Below, one piece after another: positions 10,851-22,600 of a stretch of 64,000 nucleotides of DNA. Positions within the stretch are counted from its first letter, which is position 1. Each line of letters opens with the position of its first letter. The position numbers were made by a program, and so were the translations under genes. Source of the DNA: Bemisia tabaci (lineage: Eukaryota > Arthropoda > Insecta > Hemiptera > Aleyrodidae); the NCBI RefSeq assembly GCF_918797505.1, contig NC_092797.1:39135372-39199371 (forward strand), given 5' to 3'. The notes below the pieces were generated by a model, which saw only the letters and a program-made list of their open reading frames with translations, was not told where the DNA came from and ran no database searches.

Positions 10851-12155
10851 CCCCGCATAAAAATTCGGATAATGACAATTTTTTTCTCATAGGTAGACTG
10901 CTTATTAAGAGGAGGGGAGAAACACTAATCCCTCAACCCCCGCGTAAAACACTCCGGAGTTGAGTAAAACGTTTAAAAGAATAATAAAAAATGGAATAAA
11001 ATTGTACTTTTTTTAAAGAAAAGTAATAATAATATGAATTGAACAATATGAGTAACAGGTAGGTAGAATAGTGGTAGGTCCGCATTATTCTCAACGGAAA
11101 TCAAAGCTTGAAAAAACCAAAAATTAATAGCAGAGCTTCAAAATTAACTCAAGTTTAAGAGATTTACAGAGGAGGAGCGGGGTGGAGGATAGTGGTGCTC
11201 GGCTCAAGCGGATGAATCGGAACTACTTTGCTAATAGGGTTTCCTGAAAAACTTGTACAGGTTGTCGTAACTGAAATATTAAATTTTTGTACTTCTGGTT
11301 TTGTTTGCTCCTCAAAATGATAAAAACTGAGCACTATTCTACCATTTTGTTACTTTTTGAGAGAATTTATGAATATTTTCCCCTTAAATCTTGACACATA
11401 CTAAACAGAATCATGAAAAAGGTTCTATGAAAATTTAAAAAAAAAAAATCAACGAGTCCTCGAGGAAATTCACATGTTATCAGAAGAAATCTGGCAACGT
11501 CTTAAGATGAATACGGCGTCATTTGTTAGCACGGGAGTATGAGAAACGATTAAGCTCATTCATCATGCATCCCATTAGGCCAGCCGACGAGTAGGCATTA
11601 ATGCATTATACTTCCACGTTTCACCCTAAAAATTTTATAGTGGACGAGATGAAATTGGTTGCTGGACCAGTAATCAATATTTTTCATCTTCGTTGAATGC
11701 AGGCGTCCAACCTGCAGTGAAAGCAAAGTGCGAGATTAATCTTTATAAAATTATCTTCGCCACAATTTAACTAAAGAAACGCCCTTGTCGACTTGTATGC
11801 AGAACAATTTTTTGGGGGTATTTCGTGTGATTTTTCTTATTCTTGCCCTTTTTGGATTATTCGATAAAAGCTGCACGCAAAATTATTAGATAGTGCTGCG
11901 ATGTAAGAATTAAATACGAGAGAAAATCTTAGAACACCGCAACCTTCATACGTGTTTCCGTGCTCTGCTCGTAACATTCTTTTTACGTGACAGTTGCGCT
12001 TTCCGAGGGAAAAGTTAATCCTTTAGAATTAAATCAAAGACGAAATTCTACAAACCGCTCATGACACATCCATTAGAATTACATGTAGAGCTAAATCCTA
12101 TAATAATTCATTCATTTTTGGTCAATGTCAGTCACTATTCATCATCTCCAACTAA
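10851..12155. other. AT-rich noncoding stretch
   Basis: No convincing gene. A decayed right end of the CTGCCGTGC family may lie at about 11480-11545 (TCTGGCAACGTCTTAAG, ATACGGCGTCATTTGTTAGC, ACGGG); its left arm is not recognisable. Confidence 0.35.
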
Positions 12156-12318
12156 TTATGATAAGAGTCCACGCCAAATAAGTTTACGCACTTCTAGACT
12201 GCGACAATGATCGCCTGCCGTCACTTTTACATGTAAAATTAATGCAAAAAGCAAGATGGCGGATCTTCTGTCGCAGTCTAAAAGTGCGTAAACTTATTTG
12301 TCGTGGACTCTATCATAA
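12156..12318. mobile_element. MITE, AGAGTCCACGCC-ended (copy 1)
   Basis: The left arm TTATGATAAGAGTCCACG, then CCAAATAAGTTTACGCACTT and TAGACTGCGACA, is mirrored at the right by TGTCGCAGTCTA, AAGTGCGTAAACTTATTTG and CGTGGACTCTATCATAA. Arms of ~55 bp flank a ~50-bp centre. A second copy is at 36234-36383. No ORF. Confidence 0.8.
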
Positions 12319-12590
12319 CGAGAGATAAACTAAGCAAGTTCATCAAATTGGCCTTTGATTGTCAAAGCAATCACTCAACGTATCGTTTATTTACGAACAC
12401 CAGGCACCAGGCAAAGATCAAGCCCTTAACTTGCTGTATTAACATTTACACCACAGGAAGTCATTACGGCGGATATCTTCAAAAAAAGTGTGTATACCTC
12501 CTTAATTTCAGCAAGTGTCTGATTCCCAGGCGATTGCGATAAGTACATCAATTAAATTGCCATCCGGGATTTTTTGCGGATAATATGAGG

Positions 12591-13210
12591 GAATGGGCCT
12601 GTTGCAAATTTTGCTAGAGCAAATATAAGAGTTGTTTCCTACAGATGATGCTTCAAAAATCACGATGGGCGCATCGGCAAAGTCTGAAATGCACTCATAA
12701 CTTCACAATCTGCGTAAGAAATTTGCGTTTTTTTGAGCTTCCCGCTTCAAAAATGATACTACGGCACAGGTGAACATTTTGTTAGAAGAGTCGTTCCATC
12801 GTCGGCAATGTTCATCATGGCCGACGCTTCCGCAGTTCCGCGCGTAATTCGAGGTGAGTTCAGGGTCAATCAAGGCGGGCGAGGAAAATATGAACGTAAA
12901 CACGCCGATTGTTATCTGGTCTAATGCTGTTCAGGTGTTATCTCGTCTCATCATACGTGTTTTGGCGAATTGGCGTCGGCCATGATGAATATTGCCGACG
13001 ATGGAACGCCTCCTCTAACAAAGTGTTCACCTGTGCCGTAGTATCGTTTTTGAAGCGGGAAGCTCAAAAAACCGCAAATTTCTTACGCAGATTGTGAAGT
13101 TATGAGTGCATTTCAGACTTTGCCGATGCGCTCATCGTGATTTTTGAGGCATTATCTATAAGAAACAAATCTTAGTTTTGATATAGCAAAAGTTTGCAAC
13201 AGGCCCATTC
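12591..13210. mobile_element. Long foldback element, GAATGGGCCTGTTGCAAA ends
   Basis: Exact inverted ends GAATGGGCCT...AGGCCCATTC delimit 620 bp. Each arm is about 300 bp and passes in mirror order through TTGCAAATTTTGCTA, AAAATCACGATG, GCACTCATAACTTCACAAT, AGCTTCCCGCTTCAAAAA, ACGGCACAGGTGAACA and TGGCCGACGC. Only a short centre is unpaired. Short frames inside either arm are shadows of the palindrome. Nonautonomous. Confidence 0.85.
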
Positions 13211-13345
13211 AGCGAGCGGATCACTGTGTGTCGTGCGCACGGCACCGGGCGGGACGGCACGGCGCGGTGTCGGCATGAGACCCAAGAACAGTGGGTTACT
13301 CAGTCAGTCAGTCAAGTGATTTCTCGTTAGCTCGGGTGCCGTGCC
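13211..13345 (+). promoter_or_regulatory. Candidate arthropod-type promoter or 5' leader
   Basis: A CpG-rich block (GCACCGGGCGGGACGGCACG) is followed by ACTCAGTCAGTCAGTCAAG near 13299-13317, i.e. three overlapping copies of the arthropod initiator TCAGT. No convincing TATA box and no fixed DPE were found. It could start an untranslated exon feeding the signal-peptide exon at 24634, which has an acceptor and so needs an upstream exon. Inference only. Confidence 0.22.
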
Positions 13346-13990
13346 TAATAAAAAACCACACATCTTCCCGAGGATTCCTATTGGAGTTACGTGGGTCTTA
13401 CTTAGCGGTGCTCATAACGCTACCTCTCCTTCCTCCGTGAGCCTGAGCATTCCGGTTCTCACTGTCTTCATTATTTTAAATGAGATAAAAATACTTAACA
13501 ATGCCCCGACGGAGATAAAAGCAGGCACCAGGCGCATCGTAGAGCAACTTGTAATTTATTTCCCATTTTGTTCCGAGCTCGTGCTTATCCGTCCCTCATC
13601 TACGCTGAATTTGGACCTTATTCTCACTGGATTTCGGGGAATTTAAGGCACCGCGCATGGGACTGCGTCGGGTTGCGTACGTTTGTGGCGCGTATATGCT
13701 AATTTAAAAACGTGAAGAAAATGAGTTTGGACTTTCAGTTTTATTCTGGGTTCGAGGAGCACTGGAAGAATTGTTAAAGGGAAAAAGATGGTGTTTGTCT
13801 CTTATTATTTATCTCCAATTACTGATCATATACAAATAGTATTGATTTGGCTTTATTCTATTCAAAAAATGCTTGAAAATAAAATCAACTGGACTGCACG
13901 TGAGGTCTAAACGGAACGATTTCAGTCCTCCATACTGAGCGCGTTTAAATACTCAGCAAAACACCGCGTCAAAATTTCAAACCATACTTT

Positions 13991-14150
13991 AAGGCCTGGG
14001 TACACGCTCAAATTTCCATTAATTTCCGATCAAATGGTGAGTAGAGCGCACCATGTACCATCAAATTTATACGCCTGCAAAAATTTGACCGCCTTTTTGT
14101 CATCATTTTGATCGAAAATCGACGGAAATTTGAGCGTGTATCCAGGCCTT
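13991..14150. mobile_element. MITE, AAGGCCTGGGTACACG ends
   Basis: The left end AAGGCCTGGGTACACGCTC, AAATTTCC is mirrored by GGAAATTTGAGCGTG, TATCCAGGCCTT at the right, in a 160-bp unit. The centre is unique. No ORF; superfamily not assigned. Confidence 0.75.
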
Positions 14151-15938
14151 TATGGTGTGTGCAATCATGAAAACGTTTAGAAATGAATAATTTTTGAAGC
14201 TTGCAAAAACGCCGGTAATAAAGAACGCCTTCTCCCTCTCCATATCAAAACGAAACAGCTATCCTGGACATTTGGGCAAACTTTATCTTAGTTTTTCTCA
14301 ATTCCACGATAGTGTCAAGCCGAGACTCTTGCGTAAAATATACCGGTGAGATGTCGAAAATCAAGAGATGACAACAAGATGGGTCTCTTGAGCTCACACG
14401 GCTCTTTGATACCACTATTCGTGCTTTATGGATGTGCTTGAAGTATCATCAAAATTGAAGGCGAAATGAGATATCTGGTCTTGACTCCAACTTTGTGCCG
14501 CACTTTAGGACGACCTTTTCCCATTGAAAGGAAAAAACAACTATCCCCGATATTCGAGCATATCTATGGTAAAACTGCAAAACCATACAACTTACCTTGC
14601 GACGTTGTAGATTTCTCAATGTATTTTGATTTTCCCGAAGATGATTAACCGTGACAGACACAGAGTTCAGTTATTTGGTGTTTTCATGCATCACCGGATT
14701 TCTCACTTGTGAAAGGTTCTTAACGAGAATCCAATTTTGCTATCCACAAATTTTAGACCCCTCAATCGATCCCCCAAAATCGAAAAAAAGGCAGAAAATC
14801 GACTATTTTGTTTCTGGCCGATAATTCAGAATCCATTGAGGTCCCGGGTATTTTTGCGGCACTCACTTGCAAGTAGATAAAATCGCTATTATTATTAATC
14901 CAATTGGAAATGTGTGCAATAAAAAATGTGTCCATCCCAGGGTGCCACCCCCAAAAAACCAAAATTTCGTTTTTAAGGTTTTTTGCTGGCGACTTCTTCC
15001 AAGCAATTTTAAATGTAAGTGTTCCCGCCCGAATGAAAGTAGACTTAAAATTCTACGATTTTAAGTATCAACTTTCTCTTCTAGGCGTAACCAGGCGGTG
15101 CCAAGGACATGCCAAATGTACGGTAGCGAATAGCATTTTCCGGGGCATGCAGTGTATCTCACGTTGTATATTTTACACATGGTACTAACATGCTGCTGAT
15201 TTGGACTCAACATTTTTCCATGTTGGCACCTTGTTGGTGCATATTGGTGCCAAAAGAGTACTTCGTTTCACTTACCAACATGATAGTATTTAGCTGGGTG
15301 CGATTTGGCAATTGACGTTCATTCTGCATAAAGTTGAGACTAATCCCTCAAGCCTAGATCGAGCATCTATATTCACGGCTGCATTGCATGAATACACTCA
15401 TCGCTGCACCAGTTTCGGAGCACATTGAATGCGTGCCCACACGTTGTGCACGGTCGCCGCTCTATGCGCAAACCGCACACCACGATTTCCTAAAGCAAGT
15501 AACGCAGCCGTCTCAGACGAAATGGAGTGAGGCCCCATTCAAACCGTTGCACTTTAACTGTGATTTTCAAATCAAGCATCTCACCCTCTGAAACAAATTT
15601 TTAAGAATATATCTGCCAGGGTATGAATATTTTCTACCCTCAACAGGGCCGGATTAAGGGGTGGCCACATGGGCCGCGGCCCATGGCGGCAAAATGAAGG
15701 GGGCGGCAAATTTTGCAATCTTTTTTAATGTAGGTATCAAAAAAAGAGAGATAAAATTGGATTTAGAAAATAAATTACGAAAGAGGAGAGACGACAAAAT
15801 CTCTCATTTCCTGAGATTAAAAGTATAGTAATTTCTAATTTTGTCGTCTTTCGGTGATACAAGAGACAACACCTTCAATTAGTCGAGTTAAGAGAGAAAC
15901 CAAACACGCAATTTGACCTGGAATGGAGCGGCGCGGAG
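14151..15938. other. Noncoding stretch
   Basis: No supported gene. Around 15648-15700 there is a GC-rich GGGCCGGATTAAGG, GGGCCGCGGCCCATGGCGGC segment that looks like one end of an interspersed repeat. AAATTTTGTCGTC-type inverted words near 15790-15850 may mark its other end, but limits could not be fixed. Confidence 0.35.
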
Positions 15939-16079
15939 GTCGGCATGAAACGCGTATCGCCTACAAGACCGCATGAATACTTCACGCATTGCGTCAAACA
16001 CGCTGCGGTCGGCTTGAAACGCATAGCGCGTACAAGACTGCATGAATACTTCACGCATTGCTCCAACACAGTGCGGTCG
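15939..16079 (+). repeat. Two-copy tandem repeat, ~69-bp unit
   Basis: Both units contain GCGGTCGGC-type junctions, then TGAAACGC, ATAC/AGCGCGTACAAGAC, TGCATGAATACTTCACGCA and TTGC. The reverse strand has short mirror frames that are artefacts. Confidence 0.7.
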
Positions 16080-16152
16080 GCGCGGCGGCGGCGGAAAGTA
16101 AAATCATTAACCACATTTATGTTTGTTCTTTCATAATTTGTCGTTCGTTTTT

Positions 16153-16302
16153 TTGCGATGTATTGATTATTCTGCCATTTAAACCTATGGTAAAGAATCT
16201 ATTATTAAGGGGTTCGCTGCGAACACCCTGATTATCGATCATTTTCCATAGGTTTAAATAACATATAACCATCGATATATCGCAAAGCACGCCACGCCAC
16301 TG
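16153..16302. mobile_element. Foldback element, CAGTGGCG family (copy 2)
   Basis: Contains GATTATTCTGCCATTTAAACC, GGTTCGCTGCGAACACCCTG, CCATAGGTTTAAA and the terminal CACGCCACGCCACTG seen in copy 1 at 1222-1335. The palindrome has a GTTCGC/GCGAAC centre. Nonautonomous. Confidence 0.6.
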
Positions 16303-17387
16303 ATTGTAGTTACGGCGTTTTTCCTGTACGGGGCGAAAATTGGGGATTGGGTCGTTCTATGACTTTGACTCAAGTCAGAAGACTTTGAAAACAGGTGGGA
16401 ACTGGATCGTCAAAACTTACTGGATACTTTGCACGTCAAAGACGGCACTACTTGCAACCTTTTTTCAGTTTTAGTAAAAAACCTACTCTATACCCTGATA
16501 ATCGCTTTTGTAAAACGAGTTATAAAAAACGATTGGCAAATTTTTAAGTCAGTTTCAAATTGAATTTTTGGACGCACAATTTTATAGTGTACAAGTTTTC
16601 TCAATACAGGCTCAATCGTAGCTCAAAAATTTGCCAGTATCTCAACATTCTAAGAGAGTCTTCAATCTTTTTGATAACACATATAATTTTAATTGATCTT
16701 GAAATCTTTTTTAACTAGAAGAGAGGATGCTTGAAAAAAACGGATCTTTATTGTTGTAAGACATTTTACATTTTGAGGAAAAGTTCTCACTTTATTACGA
16801 GTCACCATCCTCCTCTCTTTTAACCTTAAACCCTCGCAAATTTTCCTCTCTATTATCGATTACTTCCATTTACCATGACGATATCGTGCTTTTACAGACG
16901 TTTTAAAACCTTTATTGACTGAATATTGCTTTGCGTTACAATTCCACTCCCCCGTTTCTGAGACATGGTTGTCATTAAACGAGGAGCATGTTTTGATTTC
17001 TCCCAGGCCTAAGGGATATAGTTCGACAACGCGTGTTGTGAAAGGCAACAATGCTGGTACAGTTCATCCTGTAATTGCTTGTCATAAATTCATGTGAGAG
17101 GTTCACCTACATGTTTAAATTCTTTGGATCTGGAAAAAGTTTCACCACGTTTACGGCACAAGCCAGAGCGGGATGAATATTCATCGCGTGGTAGCCGGAG
17201 GTGCCGAACTTTGCAAGAGACCTCTCCACCGATAACGCCTCGCCGTTAGCTTAAAGGTGGTCAGTAACTTACTATATGACGAGGTGCGAATAAAATTAAA
17301 GAAATTAAGGGGCTATTTCATGATCTTTTCTCGTGAAAATGCATCAGGATTCAGACAGTATTTACATATTTTCTTGCGCGGCAAGTT

Positions 17388-17870
17388 GGACCGCGTTAAA
17401 CAGAAAGAAACCAAGCCACAATACTGCCGTGCTAAGGAAAAACGCCGTATGAGCCTTCAGACGTTGCCAAGTTTCCTTCGATAAAAACCGAATTTACTGG
17501 GAAAATTGTAAATATTTCTCCCCAAAATTTTCTGACTATTTTGTACACAATTTAATCTAAAATATCTAAAAATTTAAAAGAAAAATATGCATAAATTTCG
17601 CCAAAAGTACATGTCTTATCAAGGGAAATTTGGCAACTCTCGAATGTTCATACGGCGTTTTTCTTTAGCACGGCAGAATAACTTTTGCCAAATTTAATCG
17701 GGCATTTTGATTTTTACATAAAAACGGTTGTATGGATATTTGTGTAAATTTCAGTGAGTTTCGTGCATAACCTGGAGTACACTCCTTAAAATTTTCAAAG
17801 GAGTCCATACAGAAGCTCTATCGTAAAAAATTAAATTGTCCAGTTTTTGGTAATAGCTGATGTGGATAAC
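17388..17870. mobile_element. GGACCGCG foldback element split by a later insertion
   Basis: The left arm is GGACCGCGTTAAACAGAAAG, AAACCAAGCCACA. The remainder resumes after the insertion at 17424-17676 with ACTTTTGCCAAATTTAATC, ACATAAAAACGG, TTTGTGTAAATTTCAG, TTTTCAAAGGAGTCC and AATAGCTGATGTGG. The terminal inverted repeat at the right is eroded, so the end is approximate. Confidence 0.7.
17424..17676. mobile_element. CTGCCGTGC foldback element nested in GGACCGCG copy
   Basis: 253 bp from CTGCCGTGCTAAGG to CTTTAGCACGGCAG, flanked by identical 4-bp target-site duplications AATA (17420-17423 and 17677-17680). The arms contain ACGCCGTATGA and GTTGCCAAGTTTCC near the left and AATTTGGCAACTCTCG, TTCATACGGCG at the right. 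No ORF. The host sequence resumes immediately, so this insertion is younger than the GGACCGCG copy. Confidence 0.9.
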
Positions 17871-18813
17871 GACTCTTGTGGATAACACCCTTCATCACTA
17901 GGTGTCTTGTACTGATTAAAATCTGTAAACCTTACTCACGATAGTTTTCCGTTTTCCGTACGATCATTTTCTTTGAGCGCAGATATTTTTATTATAAAAA
18001 TAATGCGCGGCAAACTTTTAATTTTTTAAATGAAATATTGTATTTGATTTTTAATCTTATCAATATTGCAAGGCTGCAATGATATAATTTTTGACGAGCA
18101 AAACACTGTTGGCATTTAATTCCGTGAGATTTCAGGAAGAGTAAGTTTATGAGGAAGAAAGATCCTCTGAGAGTTTTCCAGTTTTTTCAGTTCATGTAAC
18201 CATTAAGACCTCAGTGTCAGTTAGTAACGTATATCATTAGTTAAATGGAATATTAGTGGCTCATATTCTATCGCCGAAGTCGGAGAATTGATAACTATTT
18301 CTCAGTGTGTCAAAAGCCTTAAAAACCTAAAGACGTCGCCAATTTTCCAATATAGGAATTTTTTTAAGTGAATTTTCCAGCTAATTTTCCTCTTCTTCGA
18401 ATCCAGTATTCTTCATTAGCACTGAAATGCTTCTCTTAGATTCAACCTCTTACTTGAAATATTCTACTCTTAACCTCTACTACTAAAATGAACCTCCTAC
18501 TTGAATTATTTTTCTACGCGTAACCGATGTTTTTCTTCGACTATTTCTGACGTTTCAGAGGAAATTGTTGTATCCGTTCTATAACAAAGTTTTCCTCGTG
18601 TGAATAAGGCTGGAATGCACCATATGCGGTTCTTGATAAAAAAAATGAATAGAATTTGACAAACGTTCGCATATATTAATTCCCTTCTTCGAAATGAAAA
18701 AAAACCCTAGCTCATCCCATTTTTTTCTTCTTCTCTGAAATAAAAACCTGTTCCAACTTTTGAACTCAAAATAAAACACCCAGCTTGTATCCCAAAATCC
18801 CTCTCAGCCGCAC

Positions 18814-19014
18814 TCGAAAAAAAGTCTCTTAAACCCAAGGTCCAGACTCCTAAAAAAATTTAAAAAAAAAAAAATCGCCTTGATTCAATCTGATTTTTGC
18901 TTGAATCAAGGGCGAAGCCTCTTTACCTAACCGAATTTTTTTTTGGATTCAGGAAAAATTCGATTGAATGAAGAGTATTTTTTCTTGTCGATTTTTTGAA
19001 GAATTCGGGCTCTG
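18814..19014. mobile_element. Diverged CACTGG-type MITE (left part)
   Basis: It matches the ordered blocks of the CACTGG family (GTCCAGACTC, TTGATTCAATCTGATTTTTGC, TTGAATCAA, TTTTTCTTGTCGAT) but with many changes and an eroded left terminus. It is probably interrupted by the element at 19015-19427, after which a short remnant (TGGATCTAAGAG) continues. Confidence 0.55.
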
Positions 19015-19427
19015 CACTGAAAAAAAATTCTCGGCGTTTTTACCAAGGTCCGTTGATACCTTTACCATCTTACTTTTTTTACCAATTATTGGTAATTTTA
19101 CCAAGACAGACTGGTAAGCTTACCTAAAAACATGTATTTTTACTGCTTTTTTCAGGTAAGAATACCACTTTTATTGGTAATCAATTCCCGGTAACTTTGC
19201 CATTTTATCTCGGTAATTTTACTACAGTCGATAAAAAATGTTGGCGTTTTTACCAAGGTCCAGTAAAATTACCGAGAAAGTTCATTAATTTTACCGAGAT
19301 TCTCGGTAAAATTACCAATTCCATAAATGGTAATTTTACCAAAAAAAAACTGGGATCAAATAGAGCCCAAAATTCTTGGTAATTTTACCCTTTTCTTAGT
19401 AAATACACCGAGATTTTTTTTTCAGTG
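19015..19427. mobile_element. CACTGA-type MITE with GGTAAAATTACC motif array (copy 1)
   Basis: 413 bp with ends CACTGAAAAAAAATTC and TTTTTTTTCAGTG, flanked by TG on both sides (19013-19014 and 19428-19429). The interior repeats the 10-12-bp palindromic word GGTAATTTTACC or GGTAAAATTACC and half words (TACCAAGG, CTCGGTAA) more than a dozen times in both orientations. CACTR ends, 2-bp duplication and subterminal motif arrays fit nonautonomous CACTA/EnSpm (CMC) elements. A second copy is at 32130-32546. Confidence 0.85.
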
Positions 19428-19439
19428 TGGATCTAAGAG

Positions 19440-19900
19440 ACACTAAATCCAGGGCGCTGCCGGCGAGCGGCAACAGTGGCGCGCTCTGAAAGTTCGCGGC
19501 TGCGTCTCGGGTCGAGGTGATAGGATGTTTGTGCACGGATCCTATTTACCATGTGTGGGTAGGAAGAACTGGAAGAAAGAAAGTTCGCCGTGAAGCCTCT
19601 CCTCTACGGTGCCGGGACGGAACGCACCAGTTCTTTCTCTCGGAGCCTAACCTCTCCCTCGGCCATGCCGCGGCTCATCCTCCGGACGCCTCAATTCATT
19701 AGCGGTTTTAATTTTAATCTCGCCGTTGACGTCGTCGTCGTGTTGGTCGCGTCACTTAGCGCATGTGGTCTAGCGGCTCTGCACAGTTTCACGTCCGTAC
19801 TTTATTCAGCCGCACCACCTTTTTTGCATTGTCGTGGATGATACCCGGACGTGGAGATATTTCCCGGATTTTCCTGGTGAGTGGGTCAGTGGTACTAGTC
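19440..19900. other. GC-richer noncoding patch
   Basis: CpG-containing block with overlapping short frames on the + strand (for example 19590-19841). No splice sites or protein-like composition support a gene. Possibly regulatory. Confidence 0.3.
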
Positions 19901-19922
19901 ACAAAATGGGTCAATTTTGCTA

Positions 19923-20153
19923 CACTGGAAAAAAAAAACACATTGGATCTAGAGTCCAGACTCTTGAAAACATTGACAAGAAAAAATACTCTTGATTCAA
20001 TCGGATTTTTGCTTGAATCAAAACGAAATCCGCTTAAATTAAGAGGCTTGGTCCTTGATTTAAACTAGATTCTGATTGAACCAGTAGTACTTTTTCTTGT
20101 CGATGTTTTTAAGAGTCTGGACTCTAGATCTAATGTGTTTTTTTCTTCCAAAG
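19923..20153. mobile_element. CACTGG-type foldback MITE (copy A)
   Basis: The left end is CACTGGAAAAAAAAAACAC, then ATTGGATCTAGAGTCCAGAC. The right arm mirrors it as GTCTGGACTCTAGATC, TAATGTGTTTTTTT. TA lies on both sides (19921-19922 and 20154-20155). The interior carries TTGATTCAATCGG and its complement. Other copies: 30836-31062, 46724-46958, 49139-49370 and a decayed one at 18814. Confidence 0.85.
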
Positions 20154-20155
20154 TA

Positions 20156-22535
20156 ATCTATGAGCTTAAACCAATAGATCACAATCCTGAAAATAGCACA
20201 ACTTACTCGTCGTGTTTGAGCTTACAGATCAGCAAAAAGAGTAAGATCTCTGTAAACGCCAGGTTCCTACGTTTAATATTACTAGAAATACTGAGCATTA
20301 AAAAAATACAGCACATGCGACATCCAGTACAAGGGTGCATACCATTGTTTCCTCTATCTTGATAGCATCTTTGTTTTAAAACTTCGACCAACCAGTGCAA
20401 ATTAAAGTTCCTTTAAACCAAACATAGCGCAATTTGGATTTCGATTTTCTCCCTTTTTTTAGACTTCATGGATGTCACAAACGAGCAAAAAGGCTGATTT
20501 AAACCGGTTGCAAAGATTATGAACTGGAATGTACCAGAGAACTGAGGCACGACGGAGAATAAACAAAATGAGGAAATGTAGGAGGAAATCCGAAAATGAG
20601 TTAACTAGAGATTACAAAAAGGTTACTGACTGTGTAATCTTCTTGACAGTTTAAGACATCCATGATCCCAAATGGCGCAGCTGACGGCACAAAGGGACTC
20701 AAGTGCAAATGTCTGCATCATAGATTGATGAAACACGGGTTGCAGAAACCATGGTATGCATCACTACGATGGATGACGTCATACACCGTGTTCTCTGATG
20801 AGCGATATCTACGTCAATGCCGGTCGCAGATTCTTGAGGTTTCAACAGATCTCACATCCATAATTTTGGCCACACCTAAGTTTAAAACATCCAATTACGA
20901 TTATGTGACCAACGCAACCGACCATCTAACCATTTTTCTCGGCCAAATCCCCCCCCCCAAATCTCCCCAATTTTTTTGCATCAGTTTCTATAGATTGCTT
21001 TCGACGTGCAGACTCTACATGATTTTTATCTCTTCTAACTCAACCGAACAGATATCTTCAAAAAAGGAATAAGTAAACACCAGGAGAAGGCAACGCTTTA
21101 CACGTTTTCAGGGCATATCGATATGTTTGAAGAAGTCAAGGTGTGAAGTAAGATCTGTGCTACGGTACTTACACCTATTTCCATACTGTTTCTTTGAAAC
21201 TCAGCGCCATGCAGTGGGTTAAAGTCAAATACTGAGAGATTGTATAAAACGGTAGTTTCGTTGCCACTTGTCACTTCGTTAGATACATATGATTTTAGTG
21301 TCACATCACTTTTCTTGAGAACCCAGCCAACTTTTTATTTTAAAGACTAACATTGGTGTGTATTTTCATTGCCTTATAATGCCTCGTCAACTGTGAGCAA
21401 AATGTATAATGATTGAAACCTTCTAATTATTTGGAATTGATTTGGAGGTAGGCATTTGTTTCCTCGGTTAGAAATACGGCAACAGTGTTTGTCGTTGTTA
21501 TCCAGTCTAATTAGCGTATTGTTTGCTACTGGACGGTAAACCTTTCCTCAAAACTGTTATTTCTGATTTTTTCGTTTCTCATCATGCATATGAGTAAAGG
21601 ACATCGTATAAAACACCAAGTTAATGTAAGTTGACCAGCACCTCAATGAAGCCCCTCTAAGTATCTTAAATTGCAATGCATGTAAAAGGGATTGGACAAG
21701 CAATGGACATTTATTCTTACGAATGTGAATGCCACTTAAAATCATGTATACATTAATTTGAAGTTCACGATTTTTGCACTAATTATTCAAAACGCCATTA
21801 GAGATTGAGTTTATTCCTTGGGAAAATAAAATAATAATGTAGCTAATGCAACTTCTTCTATAAGTATAACCCTCAACATAGTATAAACATATGATGAGAC
21901 ATGTTGAGGGAATTTTATGCGCTTCAAGGTACTTCCTGGTAAAATTTATAAAAAAATTCGCAAGGTTAGGTTGTAAAAAGTCTTCAGGATTTTTTTGTGT
22001 AAATTTGATCTCCAGTCTACTTCAGAGTTTCATCTGAAGGTCCTTCTTCTAGCACAAAATTTTACTTCAAGTCCATATTTTAAATCTTTACCACCAATTT
22101 TCCTCTCTGAGAGCAAGTCCATGCAGATTATTATTATTTTTTCTTTATTTAATTTTAAAAAAAGTCTAGCACAAGTAGACACTATGTAATGCGGGAATAA
22201 TAAATAGATAGAGTGGATAGTCTAAAATGTTTAGGTAAGACATAGATGCAGATGGACACTTTGCCACGGGATGCTGGAAGCAATAAATGAGAGAAAGAGA
22301 GGAAGGAAGGAAGAGAAGTGGGCACGTGAAATTTCTCGCAACAGTGAAATAACTGGGTAGGCGCATTTAAAGTGTTAATTGTTTCTCGCCATCTAACTAG
22401 CCTCTGACCCACTCACAGCTTCCAGTGTTGCAGAATTGTGCAAATCAAATTTATGATGGTCATAGTTTTTTGCTAAACAGAATAAATGCAGCATCAACAC
22501 CATTCGGTAAGATTCTATGAAAGAGAGCTGAAAAT
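20156..22535. other. AT-rich noncoding stretch
   Basis: No supported gene. A short palindrome, CCTCAACAT...ATGTTGAGG, lies near 21873-21911. Open frames such as 20662-21072 lack splice signals or recognisable motifs. Confidence 0.35.
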
Positions 22536-22580
22536 TTATTTTGAACGGATTCAGAAAATTTCTGAATCCATTCAAAATAA
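22536..22580. repeat. Near-perfect 45-bp palindrome
   Basis: TTATTTTGAA, GGATTCAGAAA pairs with TTTCTGAATCC, TTCAAAATAA around the centre. It could form a cruciform or RNA hairpin. It lies 20 bp from a second, unrelated perfect palindrome. Confidence 0.85.
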
Positions 22581-22600
22581 ATGGGAAATAAATAAATATA

